Of a stretch of DNA of 64,000 nt, positions 46,032-57,820 are shown piece by piece. Each line of letters begins with the position of its first letter. The stretch's first letter is position 1. The DNA comes from Moniliella sp. 'wahieum' (taxonomy: Eukaryota > Basidiomycota > Moniliellomycetes > Moniliellales > Moniliellaceae), in assembly GCA_003971905.1 (NCBI GenBank), contig RSEE01000001.1, positions 930,001 to 994,000 of the forward strand, written 5' to 3'. The notes beneath the pieces were generated by a model. That model was not told the origin of the DNA. It saw only the letters and a list, made by a program, of their open reading frames with translations, and did no database searches. Both the position numbers and the translations under genes were made by a program.

Positions 46032-47105
46032 GGCTGTAGACGGGACGAGAGGAGGGGAAGAGTAGGCAGGCCGAAAGCATGGCGGTGGTGGTGGAACGAG
46101 GAGAGGATGCAGGGGAGAGTGCCGCGGTCTGACGCTGCTAGGGACCGGGTTGGCTGTTGGCGGATGGGTGGGCGGATTGACTGCTTGTGTCGGGTGCGGG
46201 TGTGGGGTATTATGATTGGGGTGTGACATGTGGCATGCCGAGCAGGTGGGTTGTCGCCAGAGAAAAGACAGCAAGGGAAGGGCCTAGCAGGCGTGTTCAA
46301 GGGGTTGGGTGCGCCCAAGAAAACGGGCACCACACAAGCACTCCACCGGCCGCACCGCCCCCCATGCGTGCCGCAGGCGCCTGGAGCAGGCAGCTACATG
46401 TTACAGCTCCTGGTGGGGCGGACGTCTTGGAATCTGGGGCCGCAACAGGGGTTTACTGCTGCGATCAGATCATCACCGACCACCGATCCGACCTCCACTC
46501 TGCAGAACTCAGAACTCACCGTCACCGCCTCTCGCCGACTCGTGGCGCGACCCCCAACCCCTGCACCTCCGCCCCCACAACCCCCGTCTGCTTCAGGGTA
46601 CCGCACGCATCCTGCGACCGGTGCGACCCCTCCCTCATGTGCCTCATGCCCCACGCTCACGCCTTCCCCCCTTGTGTGGACAAAGGTAATCGTAACTGGC
46701 CGCCGATATCCCGCCCACGTGTACAGCTGCCGTGCCTCCCCTGCCACTTCATACGCGAGCTCTGGCCTGCTCCCGCAGCCTGCCCAGGCCTGCCCCAGCA
46801 GGCTCAATATTCAAGCTTCAAGCGTCCTCCATCGCCTATCAATATCGATCGTCTGTCTTACGTATTCGGCGCCACAACCTCCCCTACACTTCCGCCGCGC
46901 CTTGCCGCCCCCTGCCGCCCCCTGCCGCCCCTCCTGCGCATGTGCACAACCAGAACAATTCCGCTGTCCAGCTCATTCCGCCCTGCTCAGCGCTGCTCGG
47001 CTGAGCCTGAGCACCGCGCACAGATGCGTCGCAGCTGGCCGCCCACCAGCTCACAGCCCGCCAGCCACGAACTCCCACACCCCGTCCCCCTCTCCTCGAC
47101 GCATC
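46032..47105. promoter_or_regulatory. Divergent promoter region, RRM gene and ARPC5
   Basis: 1.07 kb between two divergent genes. A long spurious ORF runs through it because of high C content. It contains one GTGACATGTGGCATG word near 46223 and AGCTTCAAGC near 46815. No TATA box is evident. Confidence 0.45.
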
Positions 47106-47642
47106 ATGGACTCGTGGCGCAAGATCGACATTGACCAATGGGACGAGGACCGGGTGCTCGAGGCGGAGCTTGCCCCCACCGACCCACGTCCTGCCGCCCA
47201 GGTACTCTCGGCTGCTCGCCAAGCCAGCCAGCAGGCCCGCTCCCTCGTCTCGCGCGGCGATCAGTCCGGCGCGCTTGCTGCCCTCCTTGCCGAGCCACCG
47301 TACGGCCCGGATGCGGCTGGGCGAAGCCAAGCAGACCGTACTTACTGCGCTGCTTGAGGTCCTCAACTCCACTCGCTCCACCGACATTCCCAAAACCATC
47401 GCGTCCCTCAACTTGGATCAGCATGACTTGCTCATGGTATACATCTACAAGGGCCTGGCCCACCCGGAGAATGGAGCGTCTGCAGTGCTGCTGCAATGGC
47501 ACGAGAAGGTACGTGAATACTGTCTGCTGTCCTTGTGTTTGTGGGGCGAGAGCTAACCCACTCCAATCGGCCTTGTCAGCTTACCGAGGTTGCCGGCGCT
47601 GGCAGCATTGTCCGTGTCATGACGGACCGGCGGAACTTCTGA
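47106..47642 (+). CDS. ARC15: Arp2/3 complex subunit 5 (p16-Arc)
   Basis: About 154 residues. Exon 1 is 47106-47508, the intron 47509-47579 (donor GTACGT, acceptor TGTCAG), and exon 2 is 47580 to TGA 47640-47642. The start MDSWRKIDIDQWDEDR is typical. Later landmarks are ARSLVSRGDQSGALAALLAEPPYG, LDQHDLLMVYIYKGLA, VLLQWHEK and, in exon 2, LTEVAGAGSIVRVMTDRRNF. ARPC5 is one of the seven subunits of the complex that nucleates branched actin, needed at endocytic patches. Exon 1 has 403 bases where a multiple of three is expected, so one base is extra near 47310. The intron falls between WHEK and LTEV, at a codon boundary. Confidence 0.9.
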
Positions 47643-47773
47643 GTGGCGGAGGCTGCTTTCTCTGCCTGTACGGACTCTCGGCGAGCGTGGGGACTCGGAA
47701 TGATTGAAATGCACTGATCTACCCAAACTCGCTAATGCTACCATCTTCTTTCTGTTACTCTGCCATGAGATCT

Positions 47774-47787
47774 GGTAACCGGTAACC
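47774..47787. repeat. 7-bp repeat, GGTAACC (2 units)
   Basis: Two exact units. The junction forms palindrome ACCGGT, here with A as the extra base. Confidence 0.75.
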
Positions 47788-49533
47788 TCAGCTTTCCCAT
47801 CCGCCGAGCCTTTTAAATTTGAGCCATGCCTTACCCACCGGCCGCCACCTGAAGGGCGATGGGGAGGGTTTGTCCGACCCGCTCTCAGACAGTCGTTTAA
47901 ACTAGGATGCGCCCCTCTTCGCCTCTCGCAACGTCAACTTCGGGGACTGCGGACCCGCCCTGAGCTTGGAAGCACCACCTTGTTGGGTGGCACCACCCCG
48001 AAGAGACTCATCTCGAATCAATCATGCCCCGACACCTAGGCATCGAAGTCTTAGGCCTTCACTATGTGAGTGGGAGCGTACAGGTACTTTTAATGCGCCG
48101 GTGAATCGAGCAGCATTGAGTGCTCAGATTCTCTGAGCCTGACCCTGGCCGGGACCTCTCGAGGATCAGAACTGTCATGTCAGGTTGAGAGCGTGAACAT
48201 GGTGTGCACCGAACCTCTCTCTCTGGTATCTTTGAGCGTGTGGCCACGGGTTTATTGGGAAGCATGCCGTGGAATTTTCCGCGGGTATTTAAAGACGCTG
48301 GAGAGGAATGGGGACAGAAAAAGTTATAGATCACTAACAGAGTCGTCTTCATCCAGGTCTCCCAATGATAAAACCGTACATGTGATCTCGCAAAAGCACC
48401 CGACTAACAGCAGAGAGTGTGGTTTACCACAAGGTCGATGAGCGGCGCACCTAGGATTTTCTTCTTTCTTTCCCCTAGCCGTGACGACACAACGAGGGCA
48501 CTATGCCACCAAGACTGATGAGAAAATGTATGGGCCACAGGTGGCTTTCAAAAGGGGTTTCTCTCGTCGGAGGTTCAACGACTCACTCACAGCTCAGCAT
48601 TCAGCGCCCTCACATGCAATATGTCCACTATGCTGATCATGATCCGTATCTATTCGCGCTACAGTCTGTATGAAAAGGAGAATGAAGGGAGCTAAATAGA
48701 GATGATCCCGACCTGTTGGTTATTCCATCGGTCGCCTGATTTTGGGTGTGGGTGCCCAGCTGAAAGCAAACACTGGTCAGCGAGAGCCTGATGCTGAGAT
48801 GTGGTAATATAATACCAACTGGCGAAGCGTTTCTGATGTCTTCTGCTATAAAAGAAGGCTTGCGCATAGGTTGCAAACGCTGCTTCCGTAAAGGTAAGGA
48901 CAAAGAAGTACGTTGTGCCTATACTAGGATCGTCCATCCGGCGCGTGCTACTACTTCCTATAGTCCCAACAACGCAATACAAACGCCAGTGGAGGCCGCG
49001 AGCAGGTCGGGAGACCCTCTTACTCCCGCCAATCGCTCTTTGTCCAAACCAGACGTAGCGCGAGTGAATACGAATGAGGGTAGTATAGTGTTGGTGGTAC
49101 TAGCTTAGTACCCACGTCTCTGTATGGCCAGGGGGAAGAAGGACTTTTGAATACGTTCCTGTGATACTTGGCTGTCTTAACACCTGGGGGAGAACCAACA
49201 CTCCTTTTTTTCCCGACGCCTTTTTTCTACACAAACACAGTAGAGAGACGCGTGGCGGCCACAATCGTCTACCACCTTCCGGTATGCAACTATGCTGGCG
49301 TCCCTCCCCCACAACGCCTCTTCTTCCTCCACAGCCAGTTCAATGAGAACATGGATGTTCCGCCTGGAGCGCACAAGTTTGGGGATCGACTCCTTCCGTG
49401 TATGAATTGAGCCGAATATGTGCAGATCTTGCAGATAGTATCGATCACCGAGTCACCCGTCCAACTAGTGGCGAGTGACGTAGTGACGTCACTTACGGCA
49501 TCTGCATCACTAGTGATATTGATAGAGATAACT

Positions 49534-49547
49534 GGTAACCGGTAACT
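49534..49547. repeat. 7-bp repeat, GGTAACC/GGTAACT
   Basis: Same word as at 47774, 1.76 kb away; the two sites share ten or more bases, so they may derive from one another. Confidence 0.7.
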
Positions 49548-50070
49548 AGCAAAACCCAGTAGATTTTATTGCAGCGTTTGCCTTTGTTTTGACTTCAAGT
49601 GATCTAGTGATACACCCTCGTCCTCGTGGGAGCTGTCCTGCCAACGCCTTTTTATGGCTTGGACCAAGATTCGCAAGCGTTCTGCAGAGGCGTGGGTATG
49701 GGCATTGGGGCTGCTTGGCCGGAGCGCCCGAGCATCCCCTCTCAGATCTCACATCGAACATCCCCACGAGGTGGTCCGAGCAGCTGACAATTAAAAACGG
49801 TAATTAACGTGGTAACTTTAACCGGCAGCCACTGGCCACTGGCACCGACACTGGCGCCATGCCTGCCCCGAAACAGCTCCGCCGGTTCAGTAATACATTC
49901 ATTCACCGCTGCAGCCGCCGGCAGACGGAGGGATTAGATTACTAGCCTCGCAGGCCCACCAGTCGAGAAGAAGGCAACTGGGCCATGCTATGCTATAGGC
50001 TAGAGAAGTACTAAGGTGCCATCATCTTCCCGCTCGGCTTGCTTCCTGCCACCCCCACACCCTCTTTCGT

Positions 50071-52196
50071 ATGGACATCGCCACCCCTTCCCCGACGCTC
50101 GCTTCTCCGACCAAGCCTTGGCCCAGGCCGCCGACCGGCTCCAGCACGCGCCTCTCTTCCATGCCCATCGACCACGTGAGTCCCATCGCGTACGCAGCAG
50201 GACCCGGCGCGCAGAGGCCGCTTCCCCCCTTCCGTCGCACACTTTGTTCTGACGACAAGCCATGGCTGACAACGCTTTTTCCTTGCCCACCTTTCTGCCG
50301 TCCCATGCAGTTACCCACATCCTGCCCCCCTTTGGCTGGATCAATGACCCCACGGCCTCGCCCTGCTGCCGGACCCCACACCCACACTCCCACCTGGCAC
50401 ATGTACTACCAGTACAACCCCCTCTCGCCCGACTGGGGCAACGTCACCTGGGGACACATCCAATCTACCGACCTGGTTCACTGGGCGCCGCCTCCCCCCA
50501 CACTCTTTCCCACCCGTCCCAGCCTTAGCCTTGACCCCCTCACCCGGGGGCCGGCAGCCGAGGCCGTGTTCACTGGCTGTGTGCGTCCCTGGCCTCAGGA
50601 CCCGCACGAAAAGCACAAGGGTCTTGCCGTGCTCTATACTGCGGTGTCCCAACTGCCCCTGCACTGGTCCTTGCCCTACCGCCGTGGGCAGACAAGTCGC
50701 CCTTGCTACAACAACCGACGGCAGCCATCTCACCTCTCTGCTGTTCTTCTTCTGGCCCGCCGGAGCACTTGGATGTGACGGCGTGGCGGGATCCGTTTGA
50801 GGCGGCGTGGCCAGCGCTCCGTTCCTTGTTGGACCAAGGTCGAGCCCCGTCGTCCCAGTCCGACCGATTTGCCCTCTTGGCTGGTGGCTTAAACAAGGAA
50901 GGACCGAGTCTCTTCCTATACAGCCTCCCGGCACATGCGACCGGTGTTCCGACTACAGCAAGCCCTGGGCATTTGAAGGATTAGCACTCCATCTTCCGCC
51001 TCATACATCTTTGGGGATCTACTCGGCTGACCTGGGAACCAACTGGGAGACTTCCTCCTTCCTCCGTTTCCCACCCCCTGTCCCCGGAGGCCAGGAGACG
51101 GTATATATCTTGTTGGGCGTCGAGGGAGGCCGTCCGTGGCGACGGGACGGGACGCAGCACCGCAACGTTCCACGGGCCGCGGGCAATGCACGCTGGATGC
51201 TGTGCGTTTGCTTCCAAGTGGTCTGATGGGTCGCGCTTGCACACCAGTTTGCTCACCCCTCTCGCTTCGGCTGCGCTGGACTATGGCTCGTTTTATGCTC
51301 CGCATACCCCCGGCGGGCAAGACGAAGCAGCGAGCAAGATGATCTGCGGCTGGGTGACGGAAGATAGCTTATCCGACTCTGGCCGCTCGGCACAGGGCTG
51401 GGCGGGTTGCTTGTCGGTACCGCGCGATGTGATGGAACAAACCATAACGGGGGTCCAAGGCAGTCTCTTTCCCATCCCTCTCGACCGGACTGGCTTGGTG
51501 TGGACCGACCCCGTCGATCCCGGTACTGTGCGGTTTCTCGGCACGCGGCCTTCTCAGGCAATCTGGCCCCAGCTGCTCAAGGAAGCGGCGGTCCACCTCA
51601 CATGCCCACACCCGATTTCCCTCCTCATCCCTCCGCATGAGAGAAGGAGCTTGTGCCTCTTGTACCACAAGCTCCATTCGAGTTGGGTGCGACGTGGGTG
51701 GTACGGACTCGGATTCAACTCCCGCCCTCCGAGTGCACGGGTGGGAATCGTGATCAAGCACCATGCGATGGGCAGTCGTGCTGGGTCCACCTGGCGCGCC
51801 GAGGCGGAGGCGCAGGAGGGACAGACTGTCATCTCCTTCGATCCCCTTTCCTCTCAGGTGGCCGTGGACCGAAGTGCGTCTCATGCGCATTTGCTCGACG
51901 CGGACGGGAACGCGACGCAAGTGGACAACACGGACGATTGGGGTTTCCTCCCTGTATTTTACCGGTCTGCCTTGGGTCCGGCGCCCGAAGCTGTCGAGTT
52001 GGACTTGTTTTTTGATGGCAGCGTACTGGAGATTTTTGCCAATGATCGGTTTGCCTTGACCAGCCGAATTTACCCAGCCACGACTCAACATTCGCTCTGG
52101 GGCTTTGTGGAGGGAATCCCCAATCAGGGCGCAGCAGAGGTGGTTCTGGGCCCGACCGAGGTGTTTGCCAACTTGCCCCGCACCGTGACAGCCTGA
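50071..52196 (+). CDS. GH32 beta-fructofuranosidase (invertase-like)
   Basis: About 660 residues from ATG 50071 to TGA 52194-52196. The intron is 50176-50310 (donor GTGAGT, acceptor ATGCAG). The five-bladed domain starts FGWINDPTG, which holds the catalytic Asp of GH32. YQYNPLSPDWG, the FTGC block, AWRDPF (transition-state Asp) and TNWE (likely acid/base Glu) follow, then ALDYGSFYAP. The C-terminal beta-sandwich ends with DLFFDGSVLEIFANDRFALTSRIYP, a family hallmark. It should release fructose from sucrose or small fructans. No signal peptide is seen at the chosen start, so it may be cytosolic or the true N-terminus may lie further upstream. Frame changes lie near 50090, 50355, 50690, 50965 and 51175. 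Confidence 0.85.
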
Positions 52197-52910
52197 TCGG
52201 TCCCATGCATACTCAATCCAATCATCCTCTCATATCATCGTGCATAATGGGCTAGTACCTCGACCGTTCAGACACTTTCAGAATGGAGAAAGTAGCCGAG
52301 AAGGTGTATGGCAATATGCATTGGTAATCGAGCATCTGTGGCAGCCACCGCAAGATTGGTTCCTCACCCGTGGCCGCATAATGACAGATGATGACGACGA
52401 TCGGGCGCGGTTACTACACTGGAGGTGTGGCGGCCATATGGCAGCCACAGAGCGTGCAATACTGTGGGGAAGGAAAATACCTGGACAAGGGAGTGATGGG
52501 AGCCAAAGGAAGGAAGAATGCCACTGAGAGAAGCACAGAAGGTGAGTCAGTTTGCAAGCATTGCGTAAGAACGGGACAGAGTCCTGAAATTGGTGCCTCC
52601 TCTCCACCACTGCCTTCACCACGGGGATGCCTTACAGCCAGAAACTCTATCTTTCTACATTGCCTGTGTACTGTGAACTGGATAGCCCCGTGGAAGTGTT
52701 ATGAGCAGCTCTGGCGCTGCATAGTCCACGATGTGGATGAGCCGCTCAGGGTTCGCTCCCGCCAACCGACCTTATCCCCAGACACTTGCTTGCGGTTCTG
52801 AGTCTGCCAAGCTGCATCAAGGCCAGCAAGCTATGCTATGACGTGCACGAAAAGGCAACACAAGCCCATGTGGCGCTAGGTGCTTTGGGTGGTGGGTATG
52901 CATTTTGCTC
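52197..52910. other. Convergent intergenic region (3' UTRs)
   Basis: 714 bases between the GH32 gene and Guf1. No repeat array or coding region seen. Confidence 0.45.
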
Positions 52911-55337
52911 TTACTTGCCCGAGAGCACCTTGGCCAGCGCGCTTTGGGATACGGTCGCCTTGCCCACCGAGCTGAGTTGAGCACGGGCCTTGCCCGCTTT
53001 TGCTTTTCCCACAACTTCATCTTCCGTCGTCGGTCGCCACCGTACATGCCCTGGGTTACATCTTTGCGGAACGCAGTGATCGTCTCGCGGGCCATCACCC
53101 TCCCCTCGACCAAGCCCTGGATCGCAATTTCAAACATCTCCCGCTCGACATATTGCTTGAGCTTGCTCGTCCATTGGCGCGCGAGGTAGGTGGCTTTGGA
53201 ACGATGGGTGATCGCCGCCAGCGCATCCACGGGGGCCCGCGCTATATGGAACGTAACCCCGACCACATCCGCCTTGGCCCAACCATCAATCTCGTACTCA
53301 AATGTGGCAAAGCCCGAGCTGCGGGACTTGAGTTTGTCGTAAAAGTCGGTCACCACCTCGGCCAAGGGCAAGCGATAGACCAACTCGTAGCTCATCGCGT
53401 CCGTCGGATCGTCGTTGGCTTGCGCCGCCGCATCGCCACTGTCGTCAGCCAAGCCCGTCACACTAAACTCGGCATCCAACTGTTCCCCACGATGTTCAAG
53501 GCACAGCGTCATCATCTCCCCCATGTACTCGCCGGGCACGCGCAGCCGGCCCTTGACCATTGGCTCCTCGATCCGCTCAATCGAGCTCCGGGCCGAAGGG
53601 TCAGGAAAGTCGACGGGGTTGGAGATGATGGCGGTGCGCTCGGCTAGGTCGGGATCGGAAATTTCCTCTTCAAGGCGGGCAAACGGACTGGTCTCGACAA
53701 GCGCTTTGGCACCACCTTTGCTTTGGCCCCGGGACGCGCGGTGCTTGTTGCGCACCTTGATCGATTCCGGCGCACGGCCGGGACGGTAGATGATTTTGTA
53801 CGGCACCGTAGGCGCGGTGGCGATCACCTCGGCATGGAACTCGTCGGCCAGACGTTGGCGAAAGACGTCAAGATGAAGCGAACCAAGAAAGCCACATCGA
53901 AACCCGGTTCCCAGTGCCATCGACGACTCTCGTTGGACCGACACACTGCGATCGTTGACGGCGAGTTTTTGGATGGCCTCCTCCAACTTGCCAAACTCGG
54001 TCGCATCGGCCGGGAAGAGACCGGCAAAGACCATGGGAGTAAGGTGCTTGGCATGCGCCTTGGCTGCCTGCACCGCCTGTTCCCTCCCATCGTTCTTGGC
54101 CAGCGGTTCGCCCTCGAGATAAAACACATCGTGAATGGCGGCCTCAGAGACGTTGCGCATGTTGCACGCGACCCAACCCACTTGTCCCGCTCGCAATTGC
54201 GGCGTCTCGACCGGGCTGGGATGGTTGAGGCCAACGGCCAAAATATCATACGTCTTACCCGTCAGGGAAGACACAATCTTTTGCCCCTTGCGCATCGCGC
54301 CCGACTTGATCGACACGAGGGCAATCACCCCACGAAAGTTGTCAAACCAACTGTCAAACACGTGGGCACGCAGCGTGCCGCCCTGGCGCGCCGTCAGCGG
54401 TGGCAGAGGCACCTTGGCAATGGTGCCTGCTTTGGTCTTGGTAGTCAACTGTGCCGCACCCTTTTCGCGCTCGGCGGGGGTGGCCGAATCGACGAGCACG
54501 TCCAGCACGGCCGGCACCCCGGCGCCCGTCTTGGCGCTGATCAGTAACGGTTCAATTGTCCCGGTGCTAGTGGGATCGTTGGGCAAGCGCACATCGAGGC
54601 CAAGCATAGTGCGCAGCTGCGACACGGTTTTGGGCACATTGGCCGTGTGCATATCAATCTTGTTGAGCACCGGGATGATCTTGAGTGGCGGATCGGTCTG
54701 CGCCCGGGCCACATTAAAAACAGAGATGGTCTGGGCCTGCACGCCTTGCGTTGCATCCACCAACAACAGCGCCGTTTGGCAGGCGGACAGACTGCGTGCG
54801 ACTTCGTACGAAAAGTCCACGTGGCCCGGCGTGTCAATTAGGTTGAGCAGCCATTTTTGCCCGGCCTGTTGACCGTCTTGGGCGTGTAGACCATACTGAC
54901 CGATTGGGACTTGACGGTAATCCCACGCTCGCGTTCCACCTGGAGCGTATCGAGAACTTGGCGGTTGATGCCCCTAGGGTCGTCGGAATTGACCTTGGGG
55001 ATGGTCCCGGTCAGCTCCAGCAGACGGTCGGCCAACGTGCTCTTGCCATGATCAATGTGGGCCAAGATGCAGGTCGTCACGGTCGGCAGCGCGGCGTACT
55101 CCTCTGGCTGAATGTCCGCGTTGGCCTTTACGTCCAGTGCATATGACGAAGGCAGAAAGGAGGAGGAGGAGGAGCCTGCCGACGCCCATCGTCGGTGGGG
55201 TGTGGGAGCGGAGCCGAGCGCAGGGCCCAGAGCGGGGCCAAGATGGGGGCCCGAACGGGGAGGACAGCAGGGCCCCTGCGCAGAGCCAGGGCGCTCCTGC
55301 CAGCCAAGGCGGGCAGGCGGGCAAAGCGATGGGCCAT
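52911..55337 (-). CDS. GUF1: Mitochondrial translation factor Guf1 (EF4/LepA)
   Basis: About 808 residues from ATG 55337 to TAA 52911-52913. The N-terminal 60 residues are rich in Arg, Ala and Leu with no acids until late ([20 protein letters not shown]), a mitochondrial presequence. The GTPase motifs are AHIDHGKST (G1), RGIT (G2), [15 protein letters not shown] (G3), NKID (G4) and SAKTG (G5). EF4-specific parts follow: [25 protein letters not shown], and the end with KAKQ-like KLWEKQK followed by a Lys/Ala-rich tail finishing [10 protein letters not shown]4 moves stalled ribosomes back one step and supports mitochondrial translation. An internal insert (about 53600-53760) carrying [11 protein letters not shown] is Lys/Ser-rich. 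Frame changes lie near 55165, 54850 and 52990. It is convergent with GH32. Confidence 0.9.
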
Positions 55338-56035
55338 AAGGACGCGCCAAGAGAGGGAGGGTGGTGGCGGCTCGACTTGCTCTAGTGGTGAGCGCTGAGC
55401 CCGAGTAGAGGAGAGTAGAGTACCCCCAAGAAGACGCGGAGCAGCCGCCTGTTCCCATTCCGCTGGTGCCGTTCTAAAACTTGCAATCTGGTGCGCTACC
55501 CTGTAACGTGCGATGTTCAAAAAGGCTGGGCGCCGGTGAATCATTAAATCAACGTTGTTCAATGTTCAAGCTCAACGTCCAATCCAGATTGTCGGTCGGC
55601 GCCTACCCTGTGTACCCTCTCGCCTCGGCACGACGCACCATGATGCATCAGGCGAGGCCTACATCCAGAGGCAGGCAGAGTGCGAAACGGTCCAGACAAA
55701 CCCAGGGAATGGCAACGCAGCTACTAAACAGATGGAGCAAGGGGGAGGGCAACAGCCAGAGGGGGGGGGGTTCGGGGTCGGGGTCGGGTTTGAATCGGGA
55801 CGAGGGTCGGATTCGTGCGGTAGGTACAGGCGTCACCTTTGGGCGTCACCTTTGGGTGTCAGGCGTCAGGCCTCAGACTGCGTCATCAAGCCGTGCCTGC
55901 GGTGGGGGCGGGGTGAAAAATGAAGAACCATCGGTCATGGCCGATAGGATGGCAGCGAGACAGGAGCGGATGCTAGACAAAGAAAAAGAAACCCCGCACG
56001 GTCAAGCGCAAAACAGACGCCGGTCGAGGCTGGTG
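55338..56035. other. Intergenic between two minus-strand genes
   Basis: 698 bases holding the Guf1 promoter and the 3' UTR of the next gene. A short tandem GGTCGGGGTCGGG lies near 55775 and CACCTTTGGGTGTC/CACCTTTGGGCGTC near 55835-55860. No coding region seen. Confidence 0.45.
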
Positions 56036-57820
56036 TCATACTTCGCTCGGTAGGGAAAGGGAGGTCAGCTCGTAGTCCAGCCCTTCCTTTTGTGCCGTCT
56101 CGGCGACAAGCATGCGCCCGAGAGCAATCAAATGAGCCAGCCCATCGGCACCGTCTGGGGGCGGGAAGAGAGGCCCGTTGCCTGCCCGTCGGGCCGGACG
56201 GTCCAAGCGGAAGCCAGAACTAGCACCAAGCGAGTCAAGTCCACTGGGATCGAGTGCCAGCGTGTGGGCAGCAGCGTGGCGGGGATCGACATGGGGCGTG
56301 CCCAACGCCGACCAGGTGTGAGGGAAGTCGGTTTGGACCGAGGTCGGGGTAAGGATGGCACGTGCTTTGTTCTCCAATCGTCGGGCTTCATCCATTTTCG
56401 CCAATGCCTTGGTGAGGTGGGACGCAAACAAGGCTAGATCCCCACCGGTTTTGCTCGAAGAGGGTTTGGTCAAGTACCGTGTCACCCATCCTTCCTGATA
56501 CGCCGCCGAAGCAATGTGATCCGAGCCCGCACCATCATCAACAGCGCATCCAGTGCCACAGCCCAAGGTCGAGGGCGCTTACGCAGTTGCTGCATCGCAT
56601 AATCCAGGAGGGGAAAGAGCTGTTCCCACTCGGCGGCACCGCGGCCATCGGTCGAACGTTCGAGCGGCAGGCACATGGGCACCTCCATCTCAGCGCCCGG
56701 GCCAGAGAGCGAGGAAGGTTCGGACGGACAACGCAAGCGTTGGTCCCGGGCCCAAGACGCATACGCATACAACAAAAAGCTATCGGCCAACATGAGCCCT
56801 ACCATGTCCCATGTTTTCCCGTTTAAGCCTTCGGGGGAGCTGACCAACGCATCGGCCCGCTTCTTGACGCGGTGGGCCGTGTCACGGTAGGGGTGTACTG
56901 CGCCTGGCACATCGGTCCGGTCCATCGGGACATGGCGGGGCGAGGAACGGGGTGCGGGTGGGGGTCCTTGCTACTTCGCACAACAGCGGATCCCGCTTGA
57001 AGGCTTCCCACCTGCGAGGCGGGGGACTTGATCTTTCGTTCTCCCTTTTTTGGCTCTGCCTCGTCCTGCCTCTTGCGCGGCCGAGCGGGAGCACGTTCGC
57101 GAGCGGGCGTCTCCGATGCCTCTCTCCTTTCTGAACCAGGCGAAGAGACCGGCTTGGAGCCGGAGCCAAGTCCCCGCGACCGATCCGAACTAAGCGGAGA
57201 GCGGCGCGGGAAGGAGATCGGCGTCGGGGAACCGGCCGACTTGGACTTGTTCTCCCTCTCGGGCGGGGGCGAGGCCAGGTTGGCTGCCTGGCCGGTTGCA
57301 GTGGCAGACACACTCGGCTGGGCCACCGACTTGGTGCTGGTCTTTGGCTCTTGGTCCTCCAGTAGGATCGTGTGTGCTTGTGCTGGGGGAGAGCGGTGAT
57401 CGATCGGCCGCGTGGCCGTGGGGGGCGATGATGAGAAGAAGAGACGGAGCTGGTGCTGGAGCTGGAGGTCGAGCCAGCGCTGGCTGATGGTTGCCGCAGG
57501 GGGGGAGGGACGAGGGGAAGTTTGTTGAGTGCCTGCAGAAGCAACGCCAAGTCAGTGAGTCTGGTGGGGGGGGGGGGAGGGGGAGGGGGACGCACATGCA
57601 GGCTGGCGCGCATGCGTTGGAGATGCTGCGTTGGGTCGGCATGGGCCTTGTGGGTGGAGGAGGAGATGCGGGGCCGCTTGGGGGCGAAGCGGCGGGGGGA
57701 GCACCCGAAGCGTGGCGGCGGGCCGGGGCAGTGAGGGGGGCCGAGGGGGGGCGCGGAAGCGGGGCCGGCCGAGGGCCTGGGGGGGGCGGATGCGATGGAA
57801 GTGGGCAAGGGCGCCTCCAT
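56036..57820 (-). CDS. Ser/Pro-rich protein with AF4/Ebp1-like C-terminal helical domain (tentative)
   Basis: About 570 residues from ATG 57820 (MEAPLPTSIASAPP) to TGA 56036-56038. A 63-nt intron at 57595-57533 (donor GTGCGT, acceptor CTGCAG) has no stop and is in frame, so translation through it gives a false polyproline run. The first 300 residues are disordered and basic, with a typical RKRQDEAEPKKGERKIK patch. The C-terminal part is helical: HPYRDTAHRVKKRADAL, WDMVGLMLADSFLLYAYASW, WEQLFPLLDYAMQQLRKRP and LDALLMMVRARITLLRRR. The pattern recalls the C-terminal homology domain of AF4/FMR2 proteins and the fission yeast Ell1-binding protein Ebp1 of the super elongation complex. That is inference from helix spacing and a few residues. 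Frame changes lie near 57430, 56900 and 56510. Otherwise unrecognised. Confidence 0.5.

Larger units (their letters stand above)
47643..50070. other. Gene-poor region with GGTAACC repeats
   Basis: 2.4 kb, partly AT-richer (about 48.1-49.4 kb). GGTAACC-type repeats lie at 47774-47787 and 49534-49547. The bases at 47790-48060 look structured, but I could not match them to a known RNA. No supported protein gene. Confidence 0.45.

Noticed and set aside
46187-47357. Long open frames upstream of ARPC5
   Set aside because: Low-complexity Pro/Ser/His sequence over a promoter; the ARPC5 start at 47106 is clear.
47790-48060. Structured non-coding RNA
   Set aside because: Some short complementary stretches, but no match to a known tRNA, snRNA or rRNA pattern I can recognise.
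8587-57820. Calling the broken genes pseudogenes
   Set aside because: Breaks are single-base, often in homopolymers, and hit essential genes; motifs on both sides are fully conserved.
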